Positions 1-9,452 are shown, counted from the first letter of the stretch. The stretch: 64,000 bases of DNA from an uncultured Planctomycetaceae bacterium (GCA_946408825.1 CAMJTU010000021.1:1-64000), one strand, 5' to 3'. Made by a program: numbers and translations. The notes: generated from the letters alone by a model not told the origin.

Positions 1-1
1 T

Positions 2-349
2 ATCGCGACCTACATTTTGGGAGCTTGGTTAGATTATGCGTTTTGTATTCTCGACGACTATGACAAAGAAAAAGAACTTCCAGAAGCGTTGAATCCCGTT
101 TTTACACGAGATGAAGCATTGGAATGGCTTGAAAGATGTGGTTTTATCGGCGTCGATAATTACAACAATCCTTTCCACGAAAAAGATCGTTCAAAATGGT
201 TCATTGAAAATCCGTCGCAACCCGGTTTTGATATTTATTGGGATGAACCGGACATTCCAGCAGTATTTTTACCGTCGAAAGCGAAGAAGCTCTACGATAA
301 ATATATCGGAGCGTATAGGGATTGGCAAAAAAAACATGGCAACGACTAA
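2..349 (+). CDS. Hypothetical protein, 5'-truncated by the window edge
   Basis: The reading frame is open from the first bases of the window to a TAA at 347-349, so the true start lies upstream; the first visible TTG (17) has no ribosome binding site. The visible 115 residues are acidic and aromatic-rich (many D, E, W, Y), have no signal peptide or membrane segment, and look like a small soluble protein. I do not recognise a family. The composition is clearly more AT-rich than the genes after 900, and the same is true of the next gene, so the two may belong to one accessory block. An immunity-type protein is conceivable from size and composition only. Confidence 0.55.
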   Translation: MATYILGAWLDYAFCILDDYDKEKELPEALNPVFTRDEALEWLERCGFIGVDNYNNPFHEKDRSKWFIENPSQPGFDIYWDEPDIPAVFLPSKAKKLYDKYIGAYRDWQKKHGND

Positions 350-549
350 AACAGATATATGACTTCCACATAAAAGAAAATCCCGGCATTTTCTTTAGAT
401 TCATTTTAACGATGAAATCAACGAGGAAGCGACGCTCCCTAGTTTCTTCTTACGAATTTGTAAGAGAAGTCTCTACGAATGAGATATATAAAAGAATAAT
501 AAGAATTTATAAGAAGATAACTTTATTGAAGTTTACAAGGAATTGTTAA

Positions 550-819
550 ATGAACCTTGAAGATTTAGGCGATCTGTGGGATTACTTAATTGATAATCCG
601 TATATGGATTTATGCGGCGGCGGCGGATTCTTTCTCAAAGAGGGCGCTCCGAAGAAAAAAGTCGATCAGCTTATCAAATTCCACACTAAACGACTTAAAA
701 GCGGTCAACCATATTGTATTTTCAATATTCTCGCCCATGATATGGAACGAGGGGTTAAGATTATTAAAAAAGGATTTTGGTATTATCTCGCGGACCTTGA
801 TTCATATTCTTTCGAGTGA
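550..819 (+). CDS. Small hypothetical protein, 89 aa
   Basis: The ATG at 550 follows AAGGA with about 7 bases of spacing, which supports the start. The protein is soluble, with a GGGG turn near residue 18 and a basic middle section; no motif that I know is visible. It is AT-rich compared with most of the window and lies 200 bases after the previous AT-rich gene on the same strand. The 350-549 stretch between them holds AT-rich leader sequence and no convincing gene. Function unknown; it may be part of a transferred block with its upstream neighbour. Confidence 0.55.
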   Translation: MNLEDLGDLWDYLIDNPYMDLCGGGGFFLKEGAPKKKVDQLIKFHTKRLKSGQPYCIFNILAHDMERGVKIIKKGFWYYLADLDSYSFE

Positions 820-828
820 ATAATCAAC

Positions 829-849
829 GAGGGAGCCGTTGGCTCCCCC
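829..849. terminator. Hairpin between convergent genes
   Basis: GGGAGCC (831-837), a 3-base loop and GGCTCCC (841-847) form a strong short stem between the ends of a plus-strand and a minus-strand gene. Neither side has a clean T-tract, so it is only a possible terminator. Confidence 0.35.
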
Positions 850-899
850 TCTCTATCGCGTTTATATCCGAATTACGTCTGCAGACAATAGCGGCGGTT

Positions 900-2051
900 T
901 TAAAGTTTGTATTTGTCTCCCGCGTGTCCTTGACAGTATTTCGAACGCCACGTTTCGTCGAGATCCGACGTTTCGCCCTCGGAGGGCAGAGCGCCGAAGC
1001 AGAGGTCGTCCGCCGTTTCTAGCAGGACGTCTTTGAGTTCGAGGTTTTCCTTCCATTTCTCTTCGATCGCGTCGTAACCGAGCCACGCTCCGAGGATATT
1101 GCCGACGATCGCGCCGGTCGAGTCGCTGTCGCCGCCGTGATTGACCGCCGCGACGACCGCCTTGCTGAAATCCGTCGGATAGCGCAAAGCGCAATAGACC
1201 GCAATCGCGAGCGCTTCGTCGCCCGTCCAGCCCTTGCCGATCGCTTCGACGTGTTCCTCGTCGTCGCCGGGCGCCTCCGCGAGCGTTTCGGCCCTTACGA
1301 GCAGTTCCTCCATCTCCGCGAGATAATTAGAAGGAACGACGTCCTTAAACTGATCCTTGACGCTCGTCCATGCCTCGTCGACCGCGCCCTTGAGCGAGAG
1401 CGTCCAGTCGCCGTAGACGCCGAGCCCGACGATATGGGTCAGAATCGCCGCCGGGATATAGCCTAGCGGATGTCCGTGCGTGATCGCGGCGATATCGGCG
1501 CTCTCTCGGTCAAGTCTCCTCTGATCCGCCTCGTCCTTCGGCTCAAAACGCAGCCCAAGGGGCGCGACTCTCATGACCCCGCCGCAGCCCTTGCTGCGAT
1601 TCAACGGCGCCTCGATCGTCCCCTTCCGACCGCTCCTCAGCGCGGAAAGACACGTCCCGCCCGGCGCCCGATCATGATGAAGTCCGCGAATTTCGTACAG
1701 CCAGCACAGATGTTCGCTATTCAGATCGAACCCGCCCCACGTCTGCGTTTTCAGCCATTCTCGGTACGCGCGGTGAACGTAGTCGGAAACGGCCCCCCGG
1801 TCGTCGCCCAGCCGACGACGCGTCTCATAAAGGAGAATCCCGTTGGCGGTAAAGAGACTCATCTGCGTGTCGTCTGAAAAGATCGCCGAGCCGCCGCCGA
1901 ATTTAAGATCATAACTCTGGATCCCGTCGACCCCGTACCCCCTTTGGATCTCCTCCCACATCATAAACTCAACGGGATAGCCCAACGCGTCGCCTATCGC
2001 GCCCCCGATAAGGCTGCCTCTGATTCTGTCTAAGAAACGGCTTCTTTCCAT
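900..2051 (-). CDS. ADP-ribosylglycohydrolase family protein
   Basis: This 383-residue protein begins with the typical N-terminal pattern of the ADP-ribosyl-glycohydrolase fold (RIRGSLIGGAIGDALGYPVE, residues 9-28), followed by the metal-binding FSDDTQMSL near residue 58 and a C-terminal second metal site NHGGDSDSTGAIVGNILGA. These SDDT and GGDSDST motifs bind the two Mg ions in DraG/ARH enzymes, which remove ADP-ribose from proteins or hydrolyse related N-glycosidic bonds. It has no signal peptide, so it acts in the cytoplasm. The length is usual for the family. No ADP-ribosyltransferase partner is visible next to it, so the physiological substrate is unknown. The 277 bases between it and the next minus-strand gene hold no clear gene. 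Confidence 0.9.
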   Translation of the reverse strand: MERSRFLDRIRGSLIGGAIGDALGYPVEFMMWEEIQRGYGVDGIQSYDLKFGGGSAIFSDDTQMSLFTANGILLYETRRRLGDDRGAVSDYVHRAYREWLKTQTWGGFDLNSEHLCWLYEIRGLHHDRAPGGTCLSALRSGRKGTIEAPLNRSKGCGGVMRVAPLGLRFEPKDEADQRRLDRESADIAAITHGHPLGYIPAAILTHIVGLGVYGDWTLSLKGAVDEAWTSVKDQFKDVVPSNYLAEMEELLVRAETLAEAPGDDEEHVEAIGKGWTGDEALAIAVYCALRYPTDFSKAVVAAVNHGGDSDSTGAIVGNILGAWLGYDAIEEKWKENLELKDVLLETADDLCFGALPSEGETSDLDETWRSKYCQGHAGDKYKL

Positions 2052-2328
2052 TGCAACGCCTCGTAACTCTAGCTAAGTTTATGGCGAAAACCGACTTTTT
2101 AGTCCTTCAGTCTTGATATAACGCTCGAAATACGACTCGACGCTGTGAGATGCGCCAAGTCGGAAAACAGAAGGAACGCAACTTGCTCTAAGTTACAAGC
2201 AGGTCGTATTACAAGGATAAACGATAGAAATAGAATTTCAACTTAAAACATGAAATATTTTGTTTCGACAATGGGACGCGCGTCGTAATCGTCAATTACG
2301 ACCGACCTTAAAGTGCGCGACCATGGTT

Positions 2329-3237
2329 CTACTGCGCCTTTTTTTTCGGTTCAGGCAACGCCTGCGGCTCGGGCGCGTCGGTTTGTTTCCAGACACGGAC
2401 GTAGTCGATTTCGAAGGTTGCGGGGAGGTCGGCGGGGTCGGGTTCGCCGAACCAGTCGGACATGATCTCGCAGTCGAGGGTTACGTGGAGAGGACGGAAG
2501 AAGATATCGTTTTCACGGCGGAAGACTTCTTTGCCGTCGACGTACCAGCGGAGTTCGGTCGGGGTCCACGCGAGCCCGAAAGTGTGGAAGTCCGCCCAGA
2601 AGTCGAAGTCCATCTTCTGCTTGTAGGAATAGTTCTTGATCTTAATCTTCTTCTTGTTGACGATCGATTCGAGATACGGCGTGACGTACTGATGAAGCGT
2701 CGCGTAATAGAGGCGGTCGTGTCCCTTGTCGTTTGGCTTGCCGCAATATTCTAAAATATCGATTTCCTCGGAAATATCGCCCTCGACGTATTTTAGATCG
2801 GGGCGGTCGGAGAGCGGGTCGCAGAGCCAGAACGCGTTGCAGACGCAGGCGCGCATCGACTTGCATCGCGCCTCGTAATATCCGTAGGCGCCCTTCCCCT
2901 TGCTCTTGACGATCGACTTCCAATATTTGTCGTAGCCGCGGACTTTGTTCTCGTAATCGACTTCCTCGGGCTGCATGAGACTCGCGGTCAGCCGGAGCGA
3001 ACCGTCGGCGACGGCGACGTTTTTGCGCGAAAAGAGCGCCGGCTTGCGGCCGCGCCACGCGGGGTTGAAGTCCCACCATTTGGAATCGTCGAGCGCGTCG
3101 CCGTCGAACTCGTCGCTCAAGTCGGGAACGAACTCATAGCCGTCGCCGAGCGGGCATTTCGGCGCGGAGTCGTCCGCGTAAAGCGCTCCGCAGCAGAGGA
3201 CAAAAAGAATCGCCGCAATCGTCGTCGATCTTCTCAT
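2329..3237 (-). CDS. Secreted glycoside hydrolase family 16 protein
   Basis: The start at 3237 is chosen because it follows AAGGGA and gives a clean signal peptide (MRRSTTIAAILFVLCCGALYA) before a mature enzyme of about 280 residues. The GH16 active site is visible as EEIDILEYCG: the E-x-D-x-x-E form with the beta-bulge found in laminarinase-, agarase- and porphyranase-like members. The C-terminal strand ATFEIDYVRVWK is also typical. It is predicted to cleave beta-1,3 or beta-1,4 glycan (galactan or glucan) outside the cytoplasm; the substrate cannot be fixed from sequence. It is a close paralogue of the C-terminal half of the fusion protein at 61018-63078. A stretch of basic and P/K-rich residues ends the protein. 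Confidence 0.9.
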   Translation of the reverse strand: MRRSTTIAAILFVLCCGALYADDSAPKCPLGDGYEFVPDLSDEFDGDALDDSKWWDFNPAWRGRKPALFSRKNVAVADGSLRLTASLMQPEEVDYENKVRGYDKYWKSIVKSKGKGAYGYYEARCKSMRACVCNAFWLCDPLSDRPDLKYVEGDISEEIDILEYCGKPNDKGHDRLYYATLHQYVTPYLESIVNKKKIKIKNYSYKQKMDFDFWADFHTFGLAWTPTELRWYVDGKEVFRRENDIFFRPLHVTLDCEIMSDWFGEPDPADLPATFEIDYVRVWKQTDAPEPQALPEPKKKAQ

Positions 3238-3317
3238 AACAGTTTCCCTTCTCGTTAAAAATCTGTAACTTTTGTCCGCCAAATAGCCCGTGCGCGAGGT
3301 CAAAAGTCTCGACGCGC

Positions 3318-4304
3318 TCACTTTCGCAGTTTTTTCGCGAGTTCTTGAACCTGTTTCAAGGGGAGTCGCGAACATTTTACGATCGCGTCAATATCGAGAT
3401 TCGTACTGGCAAGCAGGTTCGTTGCAATTTCAATCGCCCCTTCTAACCTCGCTTTTTCGGCGGCTTCTAACGCCTCCTCCTTTAACTCCGCCTCACGTTT
3501 GCTGAATTCCGCTCTCGCTTCTTCCCAAGCTTCTTCCCGGCCTTCTTCCCACCCCTCTTGGCGTTTTTCCGCGCCGTAGAGTTCCTGAACTTGCTCTTGG
3601 CTAAATAACGAAATCATAATGTTTATAACCTCCAGCTCTCGTTCTTTGAGATATTCCCTTAAAATATTCCGCTCTTTACAGATTCGAATCGCTTCTTTGA
3701 CCGCTTTGGTCGTTTTACCGTAAATCTTAATCTGACTGTCGAGGACTTTAAGAAACTCGACATACTGGTTAAGGATATCCCCTTTCTTACCGTCTCTAAG
3801 GACCTTAACCCTCAAGTCGAGCGTATAATCCTCATCGCCGTCCCAGTACAGTTTGTTCAAACTCAAGACGTCAGGACAGTCCTCTTTGTGACCGGTATAG
3901 ACGACATACGCTTCAACTTCAGGCAACTTGATCTTTTTGCTACTGTAAAAGTTGAGTTTATGTTCGTTGATGTAATCTTGAAACGACTGCGCGATATAAA
4001 GAAAGACGCGAACGACGATATTCTCAGACCACGTCGACTGATGCTCGACGAGGATAATCACCTTGTCTCCGACCCGGAAGCCAAGGTCGTTATACTGTCT
4101 GTCTGTTAAGACGTGTGAGAGCGTAATGATTTTGAGATCCTCGACAGTAGAAGTCGTATCCTCGGGGTGAAAAGACTGAAAAAGTTTAAACGCGTTCTCG
4201 TTCTGACCGAATAAATCGGTGAAAACGTCGGACTTATATTCACGATTTACCGACGAGTCTTCGTAAGAGTTCGAGTCGTTGGTCAGGTTGGCTGGGGTTG
4301 ACAA
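3318..4304 (-). CDS. Rpn/PD-(D/E)XK family putative transposase or nuclease
   Basis: A TTG at 4304 is preferred as start because GGAG lies 7 bases upstream; a GTG at 4403 in the same frame has no ribosome binding site. The family pattern is seen in YKSDVFTDLFG, then VIILVEHQSTWSENIVVRVFLY (E-x-Q after a hydrophobic strand, the PD-(D/E)XK core), then a tail with W-E-E-G and E/A/K repeats that probably forms a coiled coil, and a final short helical pair (IDAIVKCSRLPLKQVQELAKKL). Rpn-like proteins promote RecA-independent recombination in enterobacteria; the biological role here is inferred. A degraded 3' end of a related gene lies at 63241-63415. Confidence 0.75.
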   Translation of the reverse strand: MSTPANLTNDSNSYEDSSVNREYKSDVFTDLFGQNENAFKLFQSFHPEDTTSTVEDLKIITLSHVLTDRQYNDLGFRVGDKVIILVEHQSTWSENIVVRVFLYIAQSFQDYINEHKLNFYSSKKIKLPEVEAYVVYTGHKEDCPDVLSLNKLYWDGDEDYTLDLRVKVLRDGKKGDILNQYVEFLKVLDSQIKIYGKTTKAVKEAIRICKERNILREYLKERELEVINIMISLFSQEQVQELYGAEKRQEGWEEGREEAWEEARAEFSKREAELKEEALEAAEKARLEGAIEIATNLLASTNLDIDAIVKCSRLPLKQVQELAKKLRK

Positions 4305-4496
4305 TGTTCCGCTCCTTTTCGTCTCGGACGCCTTGCTGCGCTCGTTACGATCCAATATACCCAAACAATCCCGCTTTGACAACTGTTTTCTCGATTTCCA
4401 CACGGCGTCGGCAGACGCTCGCTCGGAACGGAGGGTCGAATTGCGCGCTGGCGAAAATGGACGAAAATGCGTTGGAACCGAATTGAAATTTGTCTT

Positions 4497-5345
4497 TCAG
4501 TCCCATTTTAGGCGCGCCGCGTCGAAGACGGGGCCGTCGACGCATGCGCGTTTATAGTCCCACGTTCCGTCGTCGTTCTTCCATTCGACGACGCACGAGA
4601 AGCACAGCCCCATGCCGCACGCCATCGGGGATTCGAGCGACGTCCAGCATTCGATTCCCCGCGCCGCGCTCCATTTCGCGACCGCGCGGAGCATCGGCAT
4701 GGGCCCGCACGCGAGAATCTGCGCGTCTTGCGCCGGAAAATCGTCGGGCAGAACCTCGGGGAGCAGATCCGTCACGAATCCTTTCGCGCCGAAAGAACCG
4801 TCCTCGGTCGCCAATTTGACGTTTGCTCCGAGCGCCTTGAAATCGGGGACGCAGCTGAACCGCGCCATCGTCTGCGCGCCGTAAAGGAGCGTCGTTTCAG
4901 GCCGTCGATCCTCGGGGAGCGCGAGAATCTCTTTGAGGAGCAGATAGAAAGGCGCGTGCCCCACGCCGCCGGCGACGAGCGCGAGACGTTTCGGAAGCGG
5001 ATCGCGTTTCGCGACGCGCCACCCGTTGCCCAGCGGGCCCCACAGCGCGACGGAATCCCCGACGCGCAGATGCGCGAGCCGCCGCGTGCCTTTCCCGACG
5101 ACCGCGTACACGACGTCGACCGCGCCGGAAGGAACGTCGACGTCGAAGACCGCGAAAGGACGCCCCAAAACCGGGTCGGAACCTTCGAGGAGCCGCAGCA
5201 TAACGAAATGACCCGGCTGAACGCGTTCCGCAAACTCCGGCGCGACGATCGTCATCCGACGTATCGTCTTCGAGACCGCGCGATTCGCGAGGATCGTCCC
5301 GCACCCCGACCATAGGTCTTTACGGTTCGTAACACAATCTGACAT
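4497..5345 (-). CDS. pyrK: Dihydroorotate dehydrogenase electron transfer subunit-like protein (PyrK)
   Basis: The start has AGGAG 8 bases upstream. The order of elements is that of PyrK and related ferredoxin-reductase-fold proteins: an FAD-binding barrel with GRPFAVFDVD, an NAD-binding part with GGVGHAPFYLLLKEI, and a C-terminal [2Fe-2S] site with CGMGLCFSC and a later Cys in KRACVDGPVFDA. The terminal DGPVF is characteristic of PyrK. In class 1B enzymes it passes electrons from the dihydroorotate dehydrogenase PyrD to NAD. No pyrD is adjacent in this window. A sulfide dehydrogenase-type subunit is the main alternative. Confidence 0.85.
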   Translation of the reverse strand: MSDCVTNRKDLWSGCGTILANRAVSKTIRRMTIVAPEFAERVQPGHFVMLRLLEGSDPVLGRPFAVFDVDVPSGAVDVVYAVVGKGTRRLAHLRVGDSVALWGPLGNGWRVAKRDPLPKRLALVAGGVGHAPFYLLLKEILALPEDRRPETTLLYGAQTMARFSCVPDFKALGANVKLATEDGSFGAKGFVTDLLPEVLPDDFPAQDAQILACGPMPMLRAVAKWSAARGIECWTSLESPMACGMGLCFSCVVEWKNDDGTWDYKRACVDGPVFDAARLKWD

Positions 5346-5384
5346 AGCGGCGTCTCCTGAAAATGCAAGTCGAGTCGTGAAGGG

Positions 5385-6878
5385 TTAGCGTCCGCGTCCG
5401 CCGCGCGTCGCGCGTCCCTGACGCGGTTGACGCGGCGCTTTGCGACTTTTCGCGCCGCCGTCGCGTTTGGACGTCCGCGTCTCGCGCGGCGCGTCGCGAT
5501 CGTCGCGCGACGAACGGCGGCGACTGTCGCGGCGGCGCAAATCGGACGCGTCGGCGTTGAAACGATCCGGACGACCCGTTTCGTCGTCGTCTCTCGAGAA
5601 CTTCTTCACGCCGATCGTGCGAACCTCGTCGTCGAATTCACGCCGCGCCCGGCGCCGCTTCTCGCCGCGCTCCTCCGACCGAAATTCCTCGCGGAACTCC
5701 TCCTTCGGCGCCCGACGTCGAGAAGGACGTTCGTCCGACGCGGCGACGACGGTCTCATACTGGTCGTGGATCTGACTGCGCAGTTCCTTGGCGAAATTCG
5801 GATCGTTCCCTTTGCGCTTCGCCTGCGCGCGTTCTAACGCCTTCGCGTCGTCGCGAGCCGCCGACTTTTCCGATTCGCGTTCCTCGAGCTTCGAAACTTC
5901 GACGGGCGCCAGACCGCGTCTCTTCTCCGTCGTATCCGGTTTCTTGGGCGATTCGGAGAGTCGATACAGTTCGGCGACCTCCGCCGCCGTGAGACGGCGA
6001 TATTCGCCGGGCGCGAGCTTGCCGAGTTTAATCGCGCCGACCTGCACGCGCTGAAGCTGCATAACCTTGTGCCCGACGCGCGCGAGCATTCGGCGAATTT
6101 CGCGGTTCTTCCCCTCGGTGAGCGTGATCTCGAGCACGGAACTCTTCTTATGAGAAGAACGGATCCTCGCGTCGTCCGCCTGCACGACGCCCTCGGCGAT
6201 ATGCACGCCGCGTTTGAGCGCGTTGACAAGCTCGAAATCGACGAGTCCCGCGACTTGCACGAGATACCTCTTCGGAACCTCGTAGCTCGGGTGCGTGAGC
6301 CGCTGCGCGAGCGCCCCGTCGTTCGTTAAAAGAATCAGTCCTTCGCTGTTCTGGTCGAGGCGACCGACGGGGAAAAGGCGTCCCAGATCGTCGGGAAGGA
6401 AATCGAGAACGCGACGCCGTCCGCTCGGATCGCTATTCGTGCATAGCGCGTTCTTCGGCTTGTTGAACGCGACGTAGACGGGCTTCGTCTTCGGCAGTCC
6501 TTCGCCGTCGACGCGAATCTTCTGTTCGCCAGGCTTAACGCGGACGCCAAGTTCCGTCGTAATCACGCCGTCGACCTCGACGCGCCCTTCGCTTATGAGC
6601 GTCTCGCACTGACGACGGCTTCCATAGCCCGCCGCCGCCAGAACCTGCTGGAGCCGGAACCCGCGTTCGGCGACCGCGTTGAACTCCTCGTCGGCGCCCT
6701 TCGCCTCCTTGGCGCGTTTCGTCGCGGCAAAGACGGAGCCGCCCTGGCGTCGCGCCGCCGAAACGTCGCCGCGACGATAGACTTTCGATTTCTTCGGGGC
6801 CCGCGAATCGTTAAGACGCGGCTTGCGCGGTCCCTGCGGTTTCCGTCCGCGACCGCCGCGAGATTGACCTTTACTCAT
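5385..6878 (-). CDS. RNA pseudouridine synthase, RluB/RsuA type, with long charged tail
   Basis: The ATG follows GGAGGGGAAAGG. Residues 1-65 are a basic, glycine/arginine-rich leader. An S4 RNA-binding domain follows (RLQQVLAAAGYGSRRQCE, residues 75-92), then the RsuA/RluB catalytic domain with GRLDQNSEGLILLTNDG, whose Asp (about residue 175) is the conserved catalytic residue. It should convert a uridine of 23S or 16S rRNA into pseudouridine. From about residue 310 to the end the protein is a disordered tail rich in R, E, D, K and S, far longer than in E. coli RluB. The stop is 39 bases before the pyrK-like start, so the two genes may be co-transcribed. Confidence 0.87.
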   Translation of the reverse strand: MSKGQSRGGRGRKPQGPRKPRLNDSRAPKKSKVYRRGDVSAARRQGGSVFAATKRAKEAKGADEEFNAVAERGFRLQQVLAAAGYGSRRQCETLISEGRVEVDGVITTELGVRVKPGEQKIRVDGEGLPKTKPVYVAFNKPKNALCTNSDPSGRRRVLDFLPDDLGRLFPVGRLDQNSEGLILLTNDGALAQRLTHPSYEVPKRYLVQVAGLVDFELVNALKRGVHIAEGVVQADDARIRSSHKKSSVLEITLTEGKNREIRRMLARVGHKVMQLQRVQVGAIKLGKLAPGEYRRLTAAEVAELYRLSESPKKPDTTEKRRGLAPVEVSKLEERESEKSAARDDAKALERAQAKRKGNDPNFAKELRSQIHDQYETVVAASDERPSRRRAPKEEFREEFRSEERGEKRRRARREFDDEVRTIGVKKFSRDDDETGRPDRFNADASDLRRRDSRRRSSRDDRDAPRETRTSKRDGGAKSRKAPRQPRQGRATRGGRGR

Positions 6879-7063
6879 CTTTACCTTTCCCCTCCTGCCG
6901 GGTCTTCTTTTCCCCTGCGTTCAGCGTTTATTTCTTCGATTATACCCATTTTTCGACGAGATTATAACCAGAGGCAGCGCGTCGTCGTTTTTTTCGAGGG
7001 CGTCGTCTTCATTTACCTGTCGTCGTCAAAAATCGTCGTCTCGCGTCGCGGGAAACGCGACCG

Positions 7064-7092
7064 TTGCGACGCGCGTCGCGCTCTGATATAAT
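7064..7092 (+). promoter_or_regulatory. Sigma70-type promoter for the heparinase-like gene
   Basis: TTGCGA (7064-7069), a 17-base spacer and TATAAT (7087-7092) lie about 105 bases upstream of the start at 7198. The remaining 6879-7063 part of this gap is the divergent leader of the pseudouridine synthase gene and shows no gene. Confidence 0.65.
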
Positions 7093-7197
7093 AGACGCAA
7101 CGGCGGGCGCAAAACTTCGCCGTCTCGTTCGTTTCGAACGCCAAATCCTAAGGTCAAATTATACCGGCGCGGGAAACGCGTCGAAAGGGGGACGACA

Positions 7198-9180
7198 ATG
7201 AAATATCCCAGACTCCGTCGGCTCGCCGCTCTGGCGATCGTCGCGACGTTTCTTCTCGTAAAATTCGCGCCGACCGTCCAAGGAACGGAAGCGGAACTCA
7301 AAGCGATTAACGAGCGCGCCGCCGAAATCGCGACAATGCTCGACGACGACTTCGGCGCGAGAACCGCTCCAAGGGAATATTGGGAACGCTTCGCCAAAGC
7401 GCCCGACGCCGCGCAGATCGTCAAGTATGCGGAAAGCGTCCTGAATACGGAACCGCCCGAGGTTCCGGAAGAACTCTACAAAGAATACTACAAAAACGGA
7501 AACCGCTCCAACTACCAGAACGTTTTCTTCAACATCCAAAGACGCATTTCTTCGCTGACGCTCGCGGAGGCGACGGAGAATAAGGGGCGCTTCATCGACG
7601 CGCTCAACGTCGAACTCGATAAGTTCTGCGACATGAAGTCGTGGGTTCTGCCCGCCCACGATAAGAACGGGCAGATCTACGACGGGGAAGCGATGTATTC
7701 CGACCTCGGCTCGACGCTCGCGGGCGCCTACCTCGCGATTTCAATCAACCTCTTCGAGGATAAACTCGATCCGAAGGTCGTCGCGAAAGCGAAGGCGGAA
7801 ATCGAACGCCGGATTCTCGCGCCTTACGAGAAGGCGGTTAAAAAGGTCTACGACGGGATGTGGTGGGTCAGAACGGTCAACAACTGGAACGCGGTCTGCC
7901 ACGCGGGGACCGTCGCGGCGGCGCTCAATATCGTCGAGTCGAAGGAACGCCGCGCGTTCTTTATCGCGGGCGCCGAGTTCTTCTCCGAACGCGACTTCTT
8001 CAAAGGCTTTACTAACGACGGATACTGCTCCGAAGGAATGGGATACTGGAACTACGGGTTCGGCAACTATCTCCAGCTGAGCGCGGAGATCCGCTACGCG
8101 ACGCACGGAAAAGTCGACATGCTCCGCTTCCCGAAGGTTCGCGCCGTCTTGGACTACGCGCCGACGCTCGAGATCGACAAGGGAATCTACGCCGTCTTCG
8201 CGGACTGCGCGGCGGGCGCGACGCCAAACCCCGTCTACGTCGGGTATCTGAGCCGTCTTAAGGGCTACGGCTACACGGACTTCGAGACGAAAGGACTCGG
8301 AAGCGCCTTCAATATCGGCGGGCTGCTCGAAACGACGACGATCGGGTACGACGCGGACGTCGTCTACCGCGAGACGACGGAAGAGCCGCAGAAATACGAT
8401 CCGCCGATTCGCACGGAGTTCCAAGACGCGGGCGTCGTGATCTGCCGCCCGTCGAAGGACGCCAAGGGCAAATATTTCGCGATCGCGTTTAAAGGCGGCA
8501 CGAACGGCGAGCTGCACAACCACAACGACGTCGGCTCCTACACGCTCCTCCTCGGCGACGCCGCCGACCCGGACGCGGACGACGTCTACGTCAGTCGCGA
8601 CCCCGGCGGCGAAACGTACACTGCCCGAACCTTCAGCTCGCGACGCTACGAAGGGGAACTTCTCAACTCCTTCGGACATCCCGTCCCGAGGATCGCGGGC
8701 AAGCTGCAGTCGCCGGGCGCGGGATGTCGCGGGGTCGTCGTTTCGAAATCCTTCGAGGACGCGGAGGACGACGTGACGTTCGATATAACGTCGGCGTACC
8801 CCGACGTCAAGACGCTCGAAAAGGCGACGCGAACGTTCCAATATCGCCGGGCGACGGGCGACGATTCCGGTTTCGTCGCGATAACGGACGCAATCAAGTT
8901 CAAAGAGGGCGAAAAGGGCGCCGTCGAGACCGCGCTGATCACGTTTGAAAAGGTCGAAATCGCCGAAACAACGGGCGGCGGTCTGGAGATCAAGATCGGC
9001 GGCGCGGTCGTCAAAGTCGAGGCGAAAAACGCGAGCGGCGCGGCGCTCAAACTCGTCGCGGAAACGGCGATTGTCGGCGAACATGACGACAGCGTCAAGA
9101 ACAAACCGACCCGCGTCGCGCTCCGCGTCGACGGCGACGTCGAAAACGCGACGATTACGCAGCGGTTTGATACGCTGTAA
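7198..9180 (+). CDS. Secreted heparinase II/III-like polysaccharide lyase
   Basis: AAAGGGGGA lies just before the ATG. A signal peptide (about residues 1-29) precedes an alpha/alpha-toroid domain with the marks WNAVCHAG and EGMGYWNYGFGNY, and a beta-sandwich heparinase II/III C-terminal domain beginning near residue 400 with GGTNGELHNHNDVGSY, whose H-N-H-N-D belongs to the metal and active-site region of this superfamily. It is expected to cut uronate-containing polysaccharides by beta-elimination in the periplasm or outside. It is 660 residues, usual for families such as PL12, PL15, PL17 and PL21; the exact family is not decidable here. Monocistronic by context: it has its own promoter, and the convergent gene ends at 9453. 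Confidence 0.87.
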   Translation: MKYPRLRRLAALAIVATFLLVKFAPTVQGTEAELKAINERAAEIATMLDDDFGARTAPREYWERFAKAPDAAQIVKYAESVLNTEPPEVPEELYKEYYKNGNRSNYQNVFFNIQRRISSLTLAEATENKGRFIDALNVELDKFCDMKSWVLPAHDKNGQIYDGEAMYSDLGSTLAGAYLAISINLFEDKLDPKVVAKAKAEIERRILAPYEKAVKKVYDGMWWVRTVNNWNAVCHAGTVAAALNIVESKERRAFFIAGAEFFSERDFFKGFTNDGYCSEGMGYWNYGFGNYLQLSAEIRYATHGKVDMLRFPKVRAVLDYAPTLEIDKGIYAVFADCAAGATPNPVYVGYLSRLKGYGYTDFETKGLGSAFNIGGLLETTTIGYDADVVYRETTEEPQKYDPPIRTEFQDAGVVICRPSKDAKGKYFAIAFKGGTNGELHNHNDVGSYTLLLGDAADPDADDVYVSRDPGGETYTARTFSSRRYEGELLNSFGHPVPRIAGKLQSPGAGCRGVVVSKSFEDAEDDVTFDITSAYPDVKTLEKATRTFQYRRATGDDSGFVAITDAIKFKEGEKGAVETALITFEKVEIAETTGGGLEIKIGGAVVKVEAKNASGAALKLVAETAIVGEHDDSVKNKPTRVALRVDGDVENATITQRFDTL

Positions 9181-9315
9181 TTACGCGTAACGCGCTACGC
9201 CGCCCGCGACGTCGTAAACCAAGTAAAGACGCAAGGCGCGTTTCCCAACTTTCTTAAAAACAATCCGCTTGCGCTCGACGAAATCGCCTGAACGCAAGCG
9301 GACGTTTCGTTTTAA

Positions 9316-9354
9316 GACGTCGCCGTCAAAGGGCGGCGACCCAGAGTTTTCGCC
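9316..9354 (+). repeat. Intergenic hairpin repeat, copy 1 of 3
   Basis: GTCGCCG (9319-9325), an 8-base loop and CGGCGAC (9334-9340), followed by C-C-A-G-A-G and TTTTCGCC. The same stem, loop length and TTTTCGCC tail occur at 22861 and 49991. This copy sits between the convergent genes ending at 9180 and 9453. Confidence 0.7.
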
Positions 9355-9452
9355 TTCCCGCGCTCCAGCGCCGCGTGATCGCAAGCCGACCAGCGGGAGG
9401 CGGGGCGTCAAATTGAGCGCGGCGGCGCTAACAGGGGTCCGGCGGCCTACCG

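Noticed and set aside
322..549. Plus-strand frame of 75 codons between the two small genes
   Set aside because: It overlaps the preceding gene, has no ribosome binding site and lacks any recognisable protein pattern.
9181..9452. Possible small gene in the convergent gap
   Set aside because: Frames here are short, lack starts with ribosome binding sites and overlap the hairpin repeat.
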